64,000 nucleotides of DNA, from contig OY747712.1 of the NCBI GenBank assembly GCA_963556495.2, positions 53,087,069-53,151,068 of the forward strand. The letters run 5' to 3'. Below, piece by piece: positions 35,822 through 47,252 of the stretch. Made by a program: the position numbers and the translations under genes. The stretch comes from Valencia hispanica. Lineage: Eukaryota; Chordata; Actinopteri; Cyprinodontiformes; Valenciidae. How positions within the stretch are numbered: the stretch's first letter is position 1; every line of letters begins with the position of its first letter. The notes under the pieces are model-generated. The model worked only from the letters and a program-made list of their open reading frames with translations, did not search any database and was not told the DNA's origin.

Positions 35822-36539
35822 GTTTTACCGTACCGTACTTTTGACTTTTACTTGAGTAATATTATTATGAAGTATGACTACTCTTACTTTAGTACAATTT
35901 CTCCTGTGGGAAGAAAATATCTTCTTCCTCCCACATGGATGAGGTTGGAGTCTTAATTGGTCTTTTCATATTTTATTACAACCAGTCTTAAACATGAGCC
36001 CGTCTGGGCCAAAGCTCGAACTCTCTCGCACCCAGCTCATGTCTATTCTTTCTGCAAGCAGCTTCTGGCTTCAGTCTCCTGATGTTATGACTTCTTTGCT
36101 AGATTAATCAAAACTCCTCACTGCTGAGGAGTCAGCAGTTAGATTAGAGTGGTTGAAAGGTCTATTCCCTGACTCTAATAATTACACCATATTCCCCAGA
36201 TTACTTTACTAATAATTACTTAATCAGTTAATTAATTGACATAACCTTGAATGTTATTATATACTGTTATTATATAAAGTTATTATTATATTCAAATATT
36301 TCTGTAACAGTACTCTACCCAACACGAGTAACTTCAGTGAATGAAAAAAAAACAATTTTATTTAAAAATGCAGGAGACACAGACACACCTTCAGTTTATG
36401 TTAAAGTGAGACCTATTGCTTGTAAGAGCTTTATTCTGATATTATTTCCTATCTGCTGAGCCTTTTGAGCCATTTGGATAAAGTGAAAATATGATAAACA
36501 CGATACATCATCAATGGAAGTACTTTACCCTGTTTTATC
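35822..36539. other. hAT-like remnant and unassigned flank
   Basis: It resumes the 'acttgagta' type repeat interrupted by the pogo-like element and extends to a 'ctacccaacac' word at 36313-36324, the inverse of 'gtgttggg' at 31146. No coding region is visible. Confidence 0.35.
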
Positions 36540-36540
36540 A

Positions 36541-37180
36541 TACAGTATATACGGATGAAACTTGAAATATTCAAATATTGTGCAAAAGTTCATTTATTTC
36601 AGTAATTCAACTTAAAAGGTGAAACTGATATATGATATGGACTTATATGGACTCATATATTAGTTATTATATTAATTATTATTACATGCAAAGCGAGCTA
36701 TTTCAAGCCTTTATTTGTTATAATTTTGATGATTATAGCTTAGAGTTTATGAAAACCCAAATTCAAATTCTCAGAAAATTAGAATATTACATGAAATCAA
36801 TAAAACAAGGATTTTAGAAAAATGTGGGACCTGTGTAAAGTCTAATCCTGCATATTTACTCAGTTCTTGGTTTTGGCCCCTTTAGCAACAATGACTGCCT
36901 CAATACGGCGTAGCATGGATGCTATCAGCCTGTGGCACTGCTGAGGTGTTATGGGAGACCAAGATGCTTCAATAGCGGCCTTCAGCTCTTCTGCATTGTT
37001 CCGTCTCATGTCTCTCATCTTTCTCTTGGTAATGCACCATAGATCTTCTATGGGGGTCAAAGGTCAGGCCAGTTTTCTGGCCAATCAAGCCCAGTAATCC
37101 CACGGTCATTGAACCAGGTTTTGGTACTTTTGGCAGTGTGGGCAGGTGCCAAGTCCAGCTGGAAAATGAAGTCAGTCATC
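36541..37180 (-). mobile_element. Tc1-like transposon, C-terminal half
   Basis: The minus strand encodes the end of a DDE transposase. A segment around 37060-37180 reads FQLDLAPAHTAKSTKTWFN (second catalytic Asp), and 36860-37060 reads PIEDLW (third catalytic residue, Glu), then a C terminus ending RRIEAVIVAKGAKTKN. A small insertion near 37055 shifts the frame between the two. The left terminal repeat region begins near 36541 ('tacagtatatacggatgaaac'). The 5' half of the gene is missing. Confidence 0.75.
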
Positions 37181-37255
37181 AATGAACAGGACAAAGAGAA
37201 CATTCAGTTACTGGGAGCATCATCCTGTTGATGCCCTCCGTCCAATGGTTTACAT
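37181..37255 (-). mobile_element. Small L2-type 3' UTR fragment
   Basis: 'acattcagttactgggagca', then 'tcatcctgttgatgccctcc', matches the 3' UTR word found at 29430, 30900 and 41470. Both edges are abrupt. Confidence 0.6.
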
Positions 37256-37289
37256 TGATAAAATAAACCAAACAATGCAAACTGAGAAC

Positions 37290-39088
37290 TATTTAACCAC
37301 AGCTCACAAATAGATGCATAAATACAACAGCATCACTGAAAAGTTATGCTGGTACTGTACCAATACTGTACAGGTCCAGGTACCTATACCCCAGAGGAGC
37401 AACCAGTCCCAGAACTCAGGAGGTGGACCCCCTACCCTCTAGGAGGGAGACAAGCAAGCAGCCAAAGCCCCCACAGTATCGAAGCAGCCCACCAGTCCAG
37501 GCCCCGACCAGACCACCTGTTCCTCCTCCTGGACCCCAACCCCTGATGGCCATTTGCGAACAGGGGTGTGGAAAGACCCCTAGCCTCCCTCCTCCCGCTC
37601 GAGTATGGTGTTGATGCATGTTGTTAAAATGCATTTAAAACAGAGGGGTGGGATGTGGGTAAAAGCAGTCACACACACACCTCCCCCCCATCTTCCACCC
37701 CGAGCCCTCAGTGTCTATATGCAGTTTAACAGTGGGCACCGGCACCAGAAGGGAAGCTGATTGAATAGCTCCCCCTCTGGATACTGAAAAGTGTGCCAAC
37801 AGCAAAGTGCTTACATGTGTGTCTTATGAGAATGTTATAAGTGAGAGTGTCTAAGTTGTACAGTAAAATTGGGACTCAGGCCGTCATGGGATAGTGGAGA
37901 TAGAAACTCCTCCCTGCACCCCAGTACATGCCCACACCCCAAGGCCCTACATGAGTGGTAAAATTATGGAGCGGGTGAAAAGAGGTGTCCGGGGATGGGG
38001 AGGGAAGGACTGGGGGACAAAGTGCTTTCCCAGGGAGCCAGCTCCCCCACTGACTCCAATAGGCACCCCCGTTCACCAAGATCCACCAGGGAGGGAGGCC
38101 CTGGCACGTCCACCCCGGGGCCCATGGCTGCAGCTCACCAAGTCCCATGGAGCCCAGGGCAGTCCCCCCTGCCCCATCCCAGAAGAAAGTCTATACTCAC
38201 CCCGACGTTCGGTCTGCTATCAGAGCACAAAAGACATTACCCAAACAGGTTGAGTTCAGCCTCCGCACCCCCCGCCTCCCCTGTCCAAGTGTACTCCCTA
38301 GGGGGAGAGCACCTGTATCTAAATAGTAACAGCCTCCCCGGCAGCAAAGAGGCTGCATCGAAGACCCCTGTGCCCCAGTAGGAACCCATTGCATGCACCG
38401 GCCCCAAACCCTGGCGACATACCCACCTGGACAAGAAACAGACCTATGCCCCGGCCGGCCGATGGCTAGGCAAGCGACCAAATCCAGCACCCCCCCATCC
38501 ACGCTCCCTGCACATCCAGTACCCGGTCCTGCACATCCAGTACCCGGGCAGTCAACTAGTGAGCCCGACCGACCCCAGTCAAATGCCCGACCCCAAAACC
38601 CCGCAGCTCACAAAGACCAAGACCCAGGAGCCAAGTCCAGTGCTCAAAAACTGATCAGCCACAGAAAGGCCGCCCATCACCTGCAGCCACCAATGTGACA
38701 CCCCAATACGCAAACATGATGAAACACCACCCAGAAATCGGCGATGAGAATCAGCCCAGAGAAAAAGAAAAGACGGCAGCCACAGAGACACTCACACCAG
38801 CTAATCCCCAGCCAGGGGACACAGCACCCGAGAGCCCCTAAACCCACCCCAGACCCTCCCAGGAGCAGCACAGCCACAAGGCCAGTAAACCATGTCCGCC
38901 AGTACAACCCCCCGAAGGCACCGCATGCAGCCGCCAGAAGTTACTACCCAAGGTCACCAAAGCACGGCACCCAGCGCCCGATCCACCTAGCAATCCCACC
39001 CCCAAGGACCTCCCCCAGATGCCCCAAACCCCCAAACCCCCCACATCAGCAACAATGTCCCACACAACAAAACTAGAGGCCCCCCACC
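37290..39088 (-). mobile_element. G-rich 3' UTR of an L1-like LINE
   Basis: This 1.8-kb block is strikingly C-rich on the + strand with many runs of four to six C, so the transcribed strand of the LINE is G-rich. It directly follows the ORF2 end at 39090 in the LINE's orientation and has no coding potential of its own. Mammalian L1 3' UTRs also carry G-rich tracts. The left boundary is approximate. A 22-bp word is tandemly doubled at 38508-38551. Confidence 0.5.
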
Positions 39089-40570
39089 CCTACTTTGTGA
39101 TGGAGCCGATCAAAGGGGCCCAAAGAGATTGCTCAGATGTGGAGGCAGAACCTTTCTCAAGACCAATGTGGTCCAACAAGAGATCTCGATACTGATTAAT
39201 ATTAAAAGCATTTTTATTTTTCCAGTTCAGGAGGGTAGTTTTCTTAGCAATACATAAAGCAATGTAAACCATTTGAACAAACTTTGTGTTCATGGTGACA
39301 CCATCTAAGTTTCCCAGCAACCAACCTGAGGGAGAAGGTGGGATATATTTCAGACACTTTGATAAGTCCTCACATATTTGGCAGTAAAATCTCTTAATAG
39401 GTGGATCGAACCAAAGTGCATGGATGTAATTATCCTGTATACTGCCTGTGCATTGTAAGCAGGTATTAAACGACGTAAAACCCATTCTGAACATCCGTTG
39501 ACCTGTATAGTGTGCTGTATGAAGGATTTTATATTGCATTCATTGTAAAATGGTTATTATATATAATATAATATAGTTATTTTAAAAGGTTCTTAAACAT
39601 ATCTGAAACCAGACGTTTTGGTCCAAGCTGACTGATAAATCCTCCTCCCATTTTGAAATAGGGAGGGTATTGATTTATCCAATGTAGATAATGTCCTGTA
39701 TATATTAGGCAAAAGTTTGGGGGAGATGAGATCCAGAAACTCTAAAACTCTCAATGGCATTTCTAACTCCACTATAGCCTAAAATTACCTTTTTTAACAG
39801 ATTTAATTTTTTGATATTCTAAAAAAAATGTGTCTATCCCATATTGTGTAATTACTGTATTAAATGGGATAAAGTCTGTCCCTTCAAATATATGTTCCAG
39901 GTATTCAATTCCTTCACACCTCCAGTCTGGAAAATTGATCATAATTTCTTTTTTCAGGATGTCGGGGTTATTCCAAATGGGTGTACGTCTGTATAGGATT
40001 AGTGTGGACTCTGTCATCTTTAGAAACTCCCACCATGCTGTCAGAGAGGAACTGATATTTATGCTTTTAAAGCATTTGTGTCATTTTATATTTGAGCTAA
40101 TAGATGGTAGGTCTGAAATTTTTATCTTATTGCATGATGTCTGTTCTACATCTATCCAGGACTCATCTAGGTAGCTATGTTTTAACCATCTTGAGATCTA
40201 TTGGAGCCTGTTGGCTAAGAAATAATGATGAAAATTTGGTAGATCTAGACCTCCTTTATCTTTGGTCTTCTGAAGTGTTTTTATGCCAATACGTGAGGGT
40301 TTATCTTTCCAATGAAATTTAGAAATGGAGTCCAGAGTACTTAATCAATTCAGTGATGGTTTGCTTGGGACAATTGAGAATAAGTTATTTATTCTGGGCA
40401 AAACCATTGTATTTATTAAAGCAACTCTTCCCATAAGTGATATGGGTAGGAATTTGCAAGATCATCTACCATGTTTTAAAAAAGTGGGATGTAGTTTAGT
40501 GTTGTTAAATCTGCCGTTCTTGGAGAGACATTAATACCTAAATACGTATCCTCTTCGTGCTCTTTTTGAA

Positions 40571-40732
40571 TCAACGTACATGCGTCAAACTAGATGCGTT
40601 GGGAGCGTTGCCTGACGCAGTGCGGTGTGAACGGTGTGAAGCAAGCGTTGCAAGCTTCAACGTACATCCGTCAAACTAGATGCTTTGAGAGCTTTGCCTG
40701 ACGCATACAAAGTATGTGGTGTGAACGCACCA
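40571..40732. repeat. 86-bp tandem duplication inside L1
   Basis: Two units starting 'tcaacgtacatgcgtcaaac' (40571) and 'tcaacgtacatccgtcaaac' (40657), each with 'ctagatgc', 'gcctgacgca' and 'ggtgtgaacg'. They are unlike the surrounding LINE and probably represent a duplicated MITE-like insert. No clear target duplication was seen. Confidence 0.7.
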
Positions 40733-41049
40733 TTTGTCCTGATACATGCTGCTGGTGAACTGTATAATATTTTCAACCAGTTTACAAAATAATTTCCAAA
40801 GCTAAATTTATGTAAAATTGAAAATAAGAATCTCCAGTTTACTCTATCAAATGCTTTTTCTACATCTAGAGATAAAATATTAAAAGAATAATCTATTAAT
40901 CTATGTGAATTTGTGGATGAATGTCTCCCTTTTATATAACCAGTTTGGTCAGGATGTATTATAAGATGAGTTAACAGATAGCTGGTAGGAAACACAGGGT
41001 CTTTATCTGATTATAATAGAAGACTGATGGAGGCAGAATTCATATTTTC

Positions 41050-42107
41050 AATTCAATTCAGTTTATTTATATAGCAGCGATTCACAACAGATGTATTCTC
41101 AAGGCACTTTACAAGAAAAGTAATTTCAATACAATCATACAAACATTCCAATTAGTTTAAAGTTTTAGTTAGTTTCCTATTTAAGGAATCCCAGCAGATT
41201 GACTTGAGGTTGCGTCCCGTTGATGCAGTCTTCCAACCACAGCAATCCCTCATACTCACCAAAACAAGTAGTGACAGTCGAGAGGAAAAACTCCTCTTTA
41301 ACAGGAAGAAACCTCCAACAGAACCAGGCTCAGTACGAGCGGCCATCTGCCACGACCGTCTGGGGGTTCAAGAAGACAGAGCAGAGACACAGAATAAACA
41401 GAAGATCTGATATAAGAGAACTTTCTATGTAAAAAAAAGCAACAAGTTGATAACAGGACACGGTGGATGTTCAGTTACTGGGAGCATCATCCCAGTCGAT
41501 GCCCCCCGACCAACAGGCCATTGTAGCTAAGCAGGATACCAGACCAGGTGGAGCTTCTATGGAGAGAAAAACACTGAGAGAAACCAAAGTTAACAGTCGA
41601 AATAATAACAAATGATGCAACTGGAGAGTAGTAGAAAAGAAAAGTAGCGGCCAGTGTGTCCTCCAGCAGTCTAAGCCTATAGCAGCATAACTACAGAGCT
41701 AGCTCAGGATGACCTAAGACACTCTAACTATAAACTTTATCAAAAAGGAAAGTTTTAAGCCTGACCTTAAAAGTAAACAGAGTGTCTGCCTCACGGACTA
41801 AAACTGGGAGCTGGTTCCACAGGAGAGGAGCCTGATAACTAAAAGATCTGCCTCCCATTCAACTTTTAGAAATCTTAGGAACCAGCAGTAAACCTGCAGT
41901 CAGAGAGCAAAGTGCTCTGTTAGGAACATAAGGAACAATCAGATCTCTGATGTATGATGGAGCTTGATTATTAAGGGCTTTATATGGAAGAACGAGGATC
42001 TTAAATTCTATTCTGGATTTAACAGGGAGCCAATGAAGGGAAGCTAAAACAGGAGAAATGTGATCTCTCTCTTTAATATTTTTATCAGAACTCTTGCTGT
42101 AGTATTT
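41050..42107 (-). mobile_element. L2-type LINE 3' end inserted in L1
   Basis: From the tail 'ttcaattcaattcagtttat' at about 41050 through the shared 3' UTR to the ORF2 C terminus (LHWLPVKSRIEFKILVLPYK, near 42000), truncated at about 42107. Insertion into the L1 ORF2 created a read-through open frame (41859-42281) that starts as L1 and ends as L2. Confidence 0.8.
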
Positions 42108-42429
42108 CCTAGTATGTTCCTTGGTTTCCTGCAGCATTCTGTGGAATGTTGGTGCCAGAATATTCCAGAATTCTTTGTAGAACTCTGCTGGAAATCGATC
42201 TGGGCCTGGAACCTTTTTATTGGGCATACTTTGGAGGGCCTCCTGGAGTTCAGCCGCTGTTACTGGTGAATCCAGCGCCATTGCTTGACTATCCGATAAT
42301 TTAGGAAGTGTTATTTGATCCAGAAATTGTTTTTTCTTTATTTATTTTAGCCAAAAAGCTACCTGATTTATTACCCTGTTCGTAGTTTTCTATTCAAACT
42401 GAATTAAGAAAGTAAGAAGTATTGAAGCT

Positions 42430-43160
42430 TCAACTTTTGCTTTGTGGAATTTCTTTTTTATTTACTAGAGTTAGAGAAACAGGAGCATAGCTAACAGCTA
42501 TAGGGTGTATTTCAGTGTCTGAAATGTCAGTCAACAGTGAGCTGCTCTCTAACAAATAATCCAGTCGAGAATATGAATGGTGGACATTTGAGAAAAAAGT
42601 ATATTTCCAATCGTTGGGGTGAAGAGATCGCCATGCATCGCAAAGTTCATAATCACTCATGTACTGCTGAACTATATCTATGGATTGGCAGCTGCGTTGA
42701 GTCCCTGCTGTACTGAGCCTGTCTATTTCTTCATTTAAACCAAAGTTGAGGTCGTCCCGAAGAAGAAGTGAGCAATCCAAGTGTTCCAGGAGCACCGAGA
42801 AGAAGGAATGAAAGAATGAGGGGTCATCAACATTTGGACCATATATACTGACAATACATAACTTTTGGTTATGTATGGATAGTTTTATTATTATAAATCT
42901 ACCCTTTGGATCTGTAACTGTGTCTAATACTGTAAAATTAACTTTATTTATTAATATTGCTACTCCCCTTTGTCTAGAGTTATACCATGCAGAAAACACA
43001 TTAGGAAACTCAGGTGATTTAAGATGATCTGCAGCTGAGGTAGATTCATGAGTTTCTTATAATAAGACGGCATCTGCCTTTAATCTTTTAAACTGGTTAA
43101 AAATCTTAATTCTTTTCTCTCTAGTGTTAGTTCCATGAACATTCCATGTGACAAAACCTT
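42430..43160 (-). pseudogene. L1-like endonuclease domain relic
   Basis: An APE-type endonuclease would cut target DNA to prime insertion. The order is TWNVHGTN (first Asn motif), an ETHE segment preceded by an in-frame TAA near 43060, RGVAILINK, SIYGPNVDDPSFF, then RDDLNFGLN where a GDFN-type motif is expected, and SRLDYLL near the end. The stop codon and the altered GDFN motif indicate inactivity. Confidence 0.75.
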
Positions 43161-43890
43161 AGAGTAGCCATAGTTGTGTGACTAAAGTTGGACAGTGCAT
43201 GTCACCATAGAAACAAATAAACACAAGTGCAGTCATAGTTTCTGCTTGTGGTTGCCTGATTGTAAATATAAAAGCAGAGAAATAAGAAAGAGAAAAATTG
43301 AAGACAGTTAGGAAGGTGTTGGGGGTGAGGGTGAGAGAGATAAACAGGGCTGTACTTTGACTTTCTTTTAGCTTATAGCACTGGTACTACAGGGTTGCTG
43401 TTTTTGTAGCACAGACAAAAAAGTTGTTGCATCAACACAAAATGTCTTTTACAATCTCTAAAAACCTAATCTTCTTGTCTTCAGGAAGAGACTGTAGAAC
43501 ATTTTATATTATTTTGCCTGAAGAATGCTATTGAGAGAACTGGTACAAAATTACCAAATTGAATATCAAATTTCAACTGGACTTTTAAATAAAATTTCTA
43601 GTTCTGAAAAAAAATTAGCTGAGATATGTTAAGAAGACAAAATTAATTGAAGGAATATAGTTTTTGTTAGTTTTTTAGGTAATCTTGTAAAAAAATAAAA
43701 ATAATAATAAGTAGGGCATATTTAGTATGCATCAAACATTGCTTGCCAACTAATTTATGGCTTATGTTAATTTTTTCAGTGTTTTTGTTAAGTTTTTAAA
43801 TTCCCATGTTGTTGAAATCGCCATATATTTCGAAGGTTCCTTGAATGCACCACAGGTGTGCGATGCAGTGTAGTATGGACATGCTTCTGG
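43161..43890. other. No gene recognised
   Basis: AT-rich sequence upstream of the L1 endonuclease in the LINE's orientation. It may contain the L1 5' UTR/ORF1 boundary, but no ORF1 motif is visible. Confidence 0.5.
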
Positions 43891-43891
43891 A

Positions 43892-44610
43892 TGGAGTTAA
43901 ATCAGGGCCATAATGTTAGTGTATTTGAAAGAAATATTTGAAACTAATAATATGTAAGCTAAAAATAAAAGTCAAGTTTTTATTTTGAACTTTGAAAAAC
44001 AAAAAAATTGATAATAAAAATTAAATGTATTGAATGTTTATATTAATTAAAAAATGTCAATGGTATTTTTATTTTGTAATTTTCTGAATAAACTTTTATT
44101 CAAAATGTTCAGTATTATATATTTTTACAAGTTCAATCATTTTTTTTCATGGAAATATCCATTTCTGACGCAGTGGTTGGGAAAACTGCTCATAACTGAT
44201 TACTCTTACAGCATAATCTGTACACAGTACTGATTGAAACAGCTTTAATAACTGAGGTTTAGTGGTTATGCTTGATGCATTCTCTACCAATCATGTAATA
44301 ATACAGTGCAGGAGGTGTTTGATAGACTATGTTCATTCCCACATTTCCTGAAGGCAACATGATTGAACTTAAAAAATATATATAATGCAGAGCATTTTGA
44401 ATTAAACTTTATTCAGAAAAATACAAAATAAAAATACCATCGAAATTTCAATTAATATAAACGTTCAATACATTTAATTTTATTTTTGAATGAATTTTTT
44501 GGTTTTTCAAAGTTCACAATAAAAATTTGACTTTCGTTTTCAGCTCACATATTTTCAATTTCAAATATTTCTTTCAAATACACAAACATTATGCCCCTGA
44601 TTTAACTCCA
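43892..44610. repeat. Long imperfect inverted repeat (foldback)
   Basis: The left arm, about 43892-44140, starts tggagttaaatcagg and runs through gtgtatttgaaagaaata and ttcaatcat. It is the reverse complement, with scattered differences, of the right arm, about 44360-44610. The spacer is about 220 bp. Arms of this length suggest a foldback-type or long-TIR MITE. The AT-rich arms could form a large hairpin. No transposase is encoded. Confidence 0.85.
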
Positions 44611-45431
44611 TACTTCTGCCTGATGTTTGTGTGTGGCTTATAAATGAAAGATCATTCTTATATACCTGCAGATTTCCTTTTTACTTTTGAATTAATTTTA
44701 AACAGAATATATGGAGAGGAAATAGTCTCAAAACATCTGTGTGTGTAATACTTGATTTGTAACTTGTGCCAGCCTATTTGTGTGTAACTTTGGGCAGTTG
44801 TTTGTGTAAAACATGTTTTGTAACCCGTAAAAAACATTATGTGCATAATTTCGAGTACTTGCACTTGTGTGTTCAAATGTACACACAAATATCATGAAAT
44901 TACAAGTACAAAATACAATTACACGCGCACAATTTTAAATTACACGAACCTAAAACTAACTACAAATCCAAAATGGCTCCTACACATACAAATTGTTGAA
45001 TACGTATGCACCAATCGCCTGATACACACAGAGAAAACCATGTTTGCGGACAGATTAAGGTTACAAGTGCTCGAGGAGTTTTGAGACTCATTTTATGTCT
45101 CCAGATTTGTGTGTACATGATGCGTTTAAATGCTGGTAGAAGGCTGGGTCATCTGAGTTTTCTTATTACGTTCCCTCTAAACTTGTTGTTAAAGTGGCAA
45201 AAATGTTTGTCTGTGAAGGAAAGAATATCTCAGCACTGCTTAGTTGTAACACATAGACCAAAATTTACTTTATAAAATTCGAAAATGGTTTAGATTAGAT
45301 TGTTTTTTTTGAGTCTTACATCCAGGTCCTCGAGAAATAATCCAGCGAAGAGTAATAGAACTAAGTCGTTCCTACTGGACCTTGAGCTGGAGCGGGGCAC
45401 AAAATATCTTCAAGGAGCTGCAGCAGCTGTA
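44611..45431. other. No gene recognised
   Basis: AT-rich sequence with dispersed 'tgtgtgtaa'/'ttacacacaa' words in both orientations (44740-44960), perhaps another degenerate palindromic MITE. No coding region supported. Confidence 0.4.
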
Positions 45432-46210
45432 TCACCATTGCCTGTGTGTTTTTATATCTTAGGCCAAGAGATAATCATATCCGGGTAAAGTAATTTTCTT
45501 TAATCTACAAGTTTTCAGGAATAACATGTTGACCTCTGCTGATTAGGCTAAGGTTACACAGTTTATAAATATCCCACCTTACCTTATACCTGTCCGCACA
45601 CACGAAGCATCGCTTATGAACCCCTCCTCCCCTCCTCCTGCTGGCGCAACCCCGACCTTCTTCTTCTGTGGGTGAGGCAGGCTAGACGATGCAGTGTTGT
45701 ATTGCTGCCATCTACTGTTCACTTCTTCCCAAGTCAGTTTTCCTCTGGCTTTGCAGATTAGCCGCCATCTAAGCACACACTTGTCAACGTCATCTCCCTA
45801 TATTCTCTTATACAGGTCAATTCAGCGCAGATAATGCAACAGTTTTTTTTGCCTTTGTCCAGGAATCCAGAGTCAGCAGTCTGTGCATACTGAAGACAGT
45901 TTCTCCGGTTAATCCAAGCTCTTGAAACAGCTTTTTTATGTGATGGAAATACTTCTTGCATTCAATTAAGATGTGTCTCACTGTTTTAGTGTTCCCACAC
46001 TCATTTGCCATCCGGGTGTTTCCCTATCAGAGCCAGCCCACTCCTGAGCCCACAGTGCCCCAGTCTGAGTCTGGTAACAACCACTGCATCTCTTCTCTTG
46101 TCAATAGCCAAATATTTTTCTGTTCTTACCGTGTTCCGTATTGAAAAATATGCCCTTTCCTTTTTTATCATTTTCCCATGCCATTTGTCACTGTTCAGTT
46201 ATTGATTTAT

Positions 46211-46672
46211 TTATTTTATGATTTCCATGTATTCCGGTGGATCATACTGGAAATATAATTCTGTTCCATCCCTCTGTACTGCATTTTCGGCCAAATAATC
46301 TGCTCCTCCATTGCCCTCCACTCCTGTATGTGATGGAACCCACACAAACCCCACCTCACACCTTGCCCTGTTTATTCTGTATAGTGCCTGATATACCTCT
46401 GCTAGCAGGTCAGGTCTGGATTTGAAATTCCATTCTTCAATTGCAGTTAAGCCTGCTGCTGAATCACTGCACATGATTGACCAGTTATGGTTTTGGTCCT
46501 CCACCCACCAGAGTGCCCATAAAACTGCCATCAACTCTGCTGTAAAGAATGACGTGTTATCTGGAATCCTACAGTCTTTTTTAAGTACCTTTTCAGGTAT
46601 ATATACACCACAAGCCACTCTGCCACTCACACTGTCCTTTGACCCATCTGTATATAATTTGTCAGTAGCCAT
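46211..46672 (-). pseudogene. LINE RNase H domain (copy 1)
   Basis: A 153-codon open stretch for the RNase H that removes RNA from the RNA-DNA hybrid during LINE copying. Visible motifs are LYTDGSKD (first Asp), TAELMAVLWAL (Glu), CSDSAAG (second Asp), and VPSHTGVEGNGGAD (His and last Asp). All four acidic residues are present, so this domain looks intact although the RT upstream is gutted. The first Met is used for lack of a better start; the domain was originally internal to ORF2. Confidence 0.8.
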
Positions 46673-46712
46673 TCCAGTGCCTTTCCATCCTTAAGTGGGG
46701 TATTTCAATTAA

Positions 46713-47252
46713 TCATAAAATGGCCCTGATGTGTCACTAGACATGAAGAAATCATGTTCATTTCAAATACTTATTTCACTGACAACAGTAGTATGGCCAG
46801 AATATTGTCGTTTAAAAAGTGAAGTTCCAGCCCTTAACTGATGTTGATTTTGTCATCTTGTGTTTTGGCCTGAAGCTCCACCCTCCACCCATCTACCAAT
46901 CACGAAGTCTGTAGTGTTTTGGCATCAGGGTTGCCAGATCTGCTCTAGTTACTACAGCTGCAGCTAAAACAGTGTTTTGGATAAAAAAATATCTAACGTT
47001 ACTACACCTAAAAGACCTCGTTAGCATTCAGAAATATGTTGTGACAAAGTCCGAAATAAAACAAGGATTTGTATAGGAGATGCCTTTGCAAGATGGAGAC
47101 GGCTGAAAACAGAGAAGAATTTGTTCCTGCTGGATTCTGCAGCCTATCTGGCAACCTCGAGTCAGGGGGAAGGGGGAGGGGAAACACCGCTGTACAGTAA
47201 TTTGAAAGTGATTGCAGTACCAGCTTTGGCCACAATCTTACATATGGCTCCT
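46713..47252. mobile_element. TTAA-flanked insert in the LINE (copy 1)
   Basis: Flanked by TTAA at 46709-46712 and 47253-47256. It lies between the LINE segment encoding IPDPEVDL and the segment leading to the RNase H. It is non-coding for the LINE and 540 bp. The right end reads 'acatatggctcctttaa'. Terminal inverted repeats are weak, so the class is inferred from the TTAA target. Confidence 0.55.

Larger units (their letters stand above)
39089..43160 (-). mobile_element. L1-like LINE ORF2, broken and interrupted
   Basis: Reading from 43160 leftwards: the endonuclease starts GFVTWNVHGTNTREKR and continues through 42430-42999. An RT N-terminal piece lies at 42108-42281 (VPGPDRFPAEFYKEFW). 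An L2 insertion occupies 41050-42107. The RT continues at 40657-40995 (DQTGYIKGRHSSTNSHRLID, LDVEKAFDRVNW). An 86-bp tandem block interrupts at 40571-40732. Later RT remnants follow at 39550-40560, and the C terminus at 39090-39539 (CLQCTGSIQDNYIHALW). The RT segment with the catalytic Asp pair is absent at the 40.6-kb junction. In-frame stops are present. Confidence 0.75.

Noticed and set aside
31145..36324. A single 5.2-kb hAT element defined by 'gtgttggg' and 'cccaacac' words.
   Set aside because: The matching word is only 8 bp and no target duplication was found, so only a low-confidence remnant is listed.
37894..38381. Pro-rich open frames in the C-rich region.
   Set aside because: Compositional artefacts of a GC-rich, stop-poor block that is best explained as a LINE 3' UTR.
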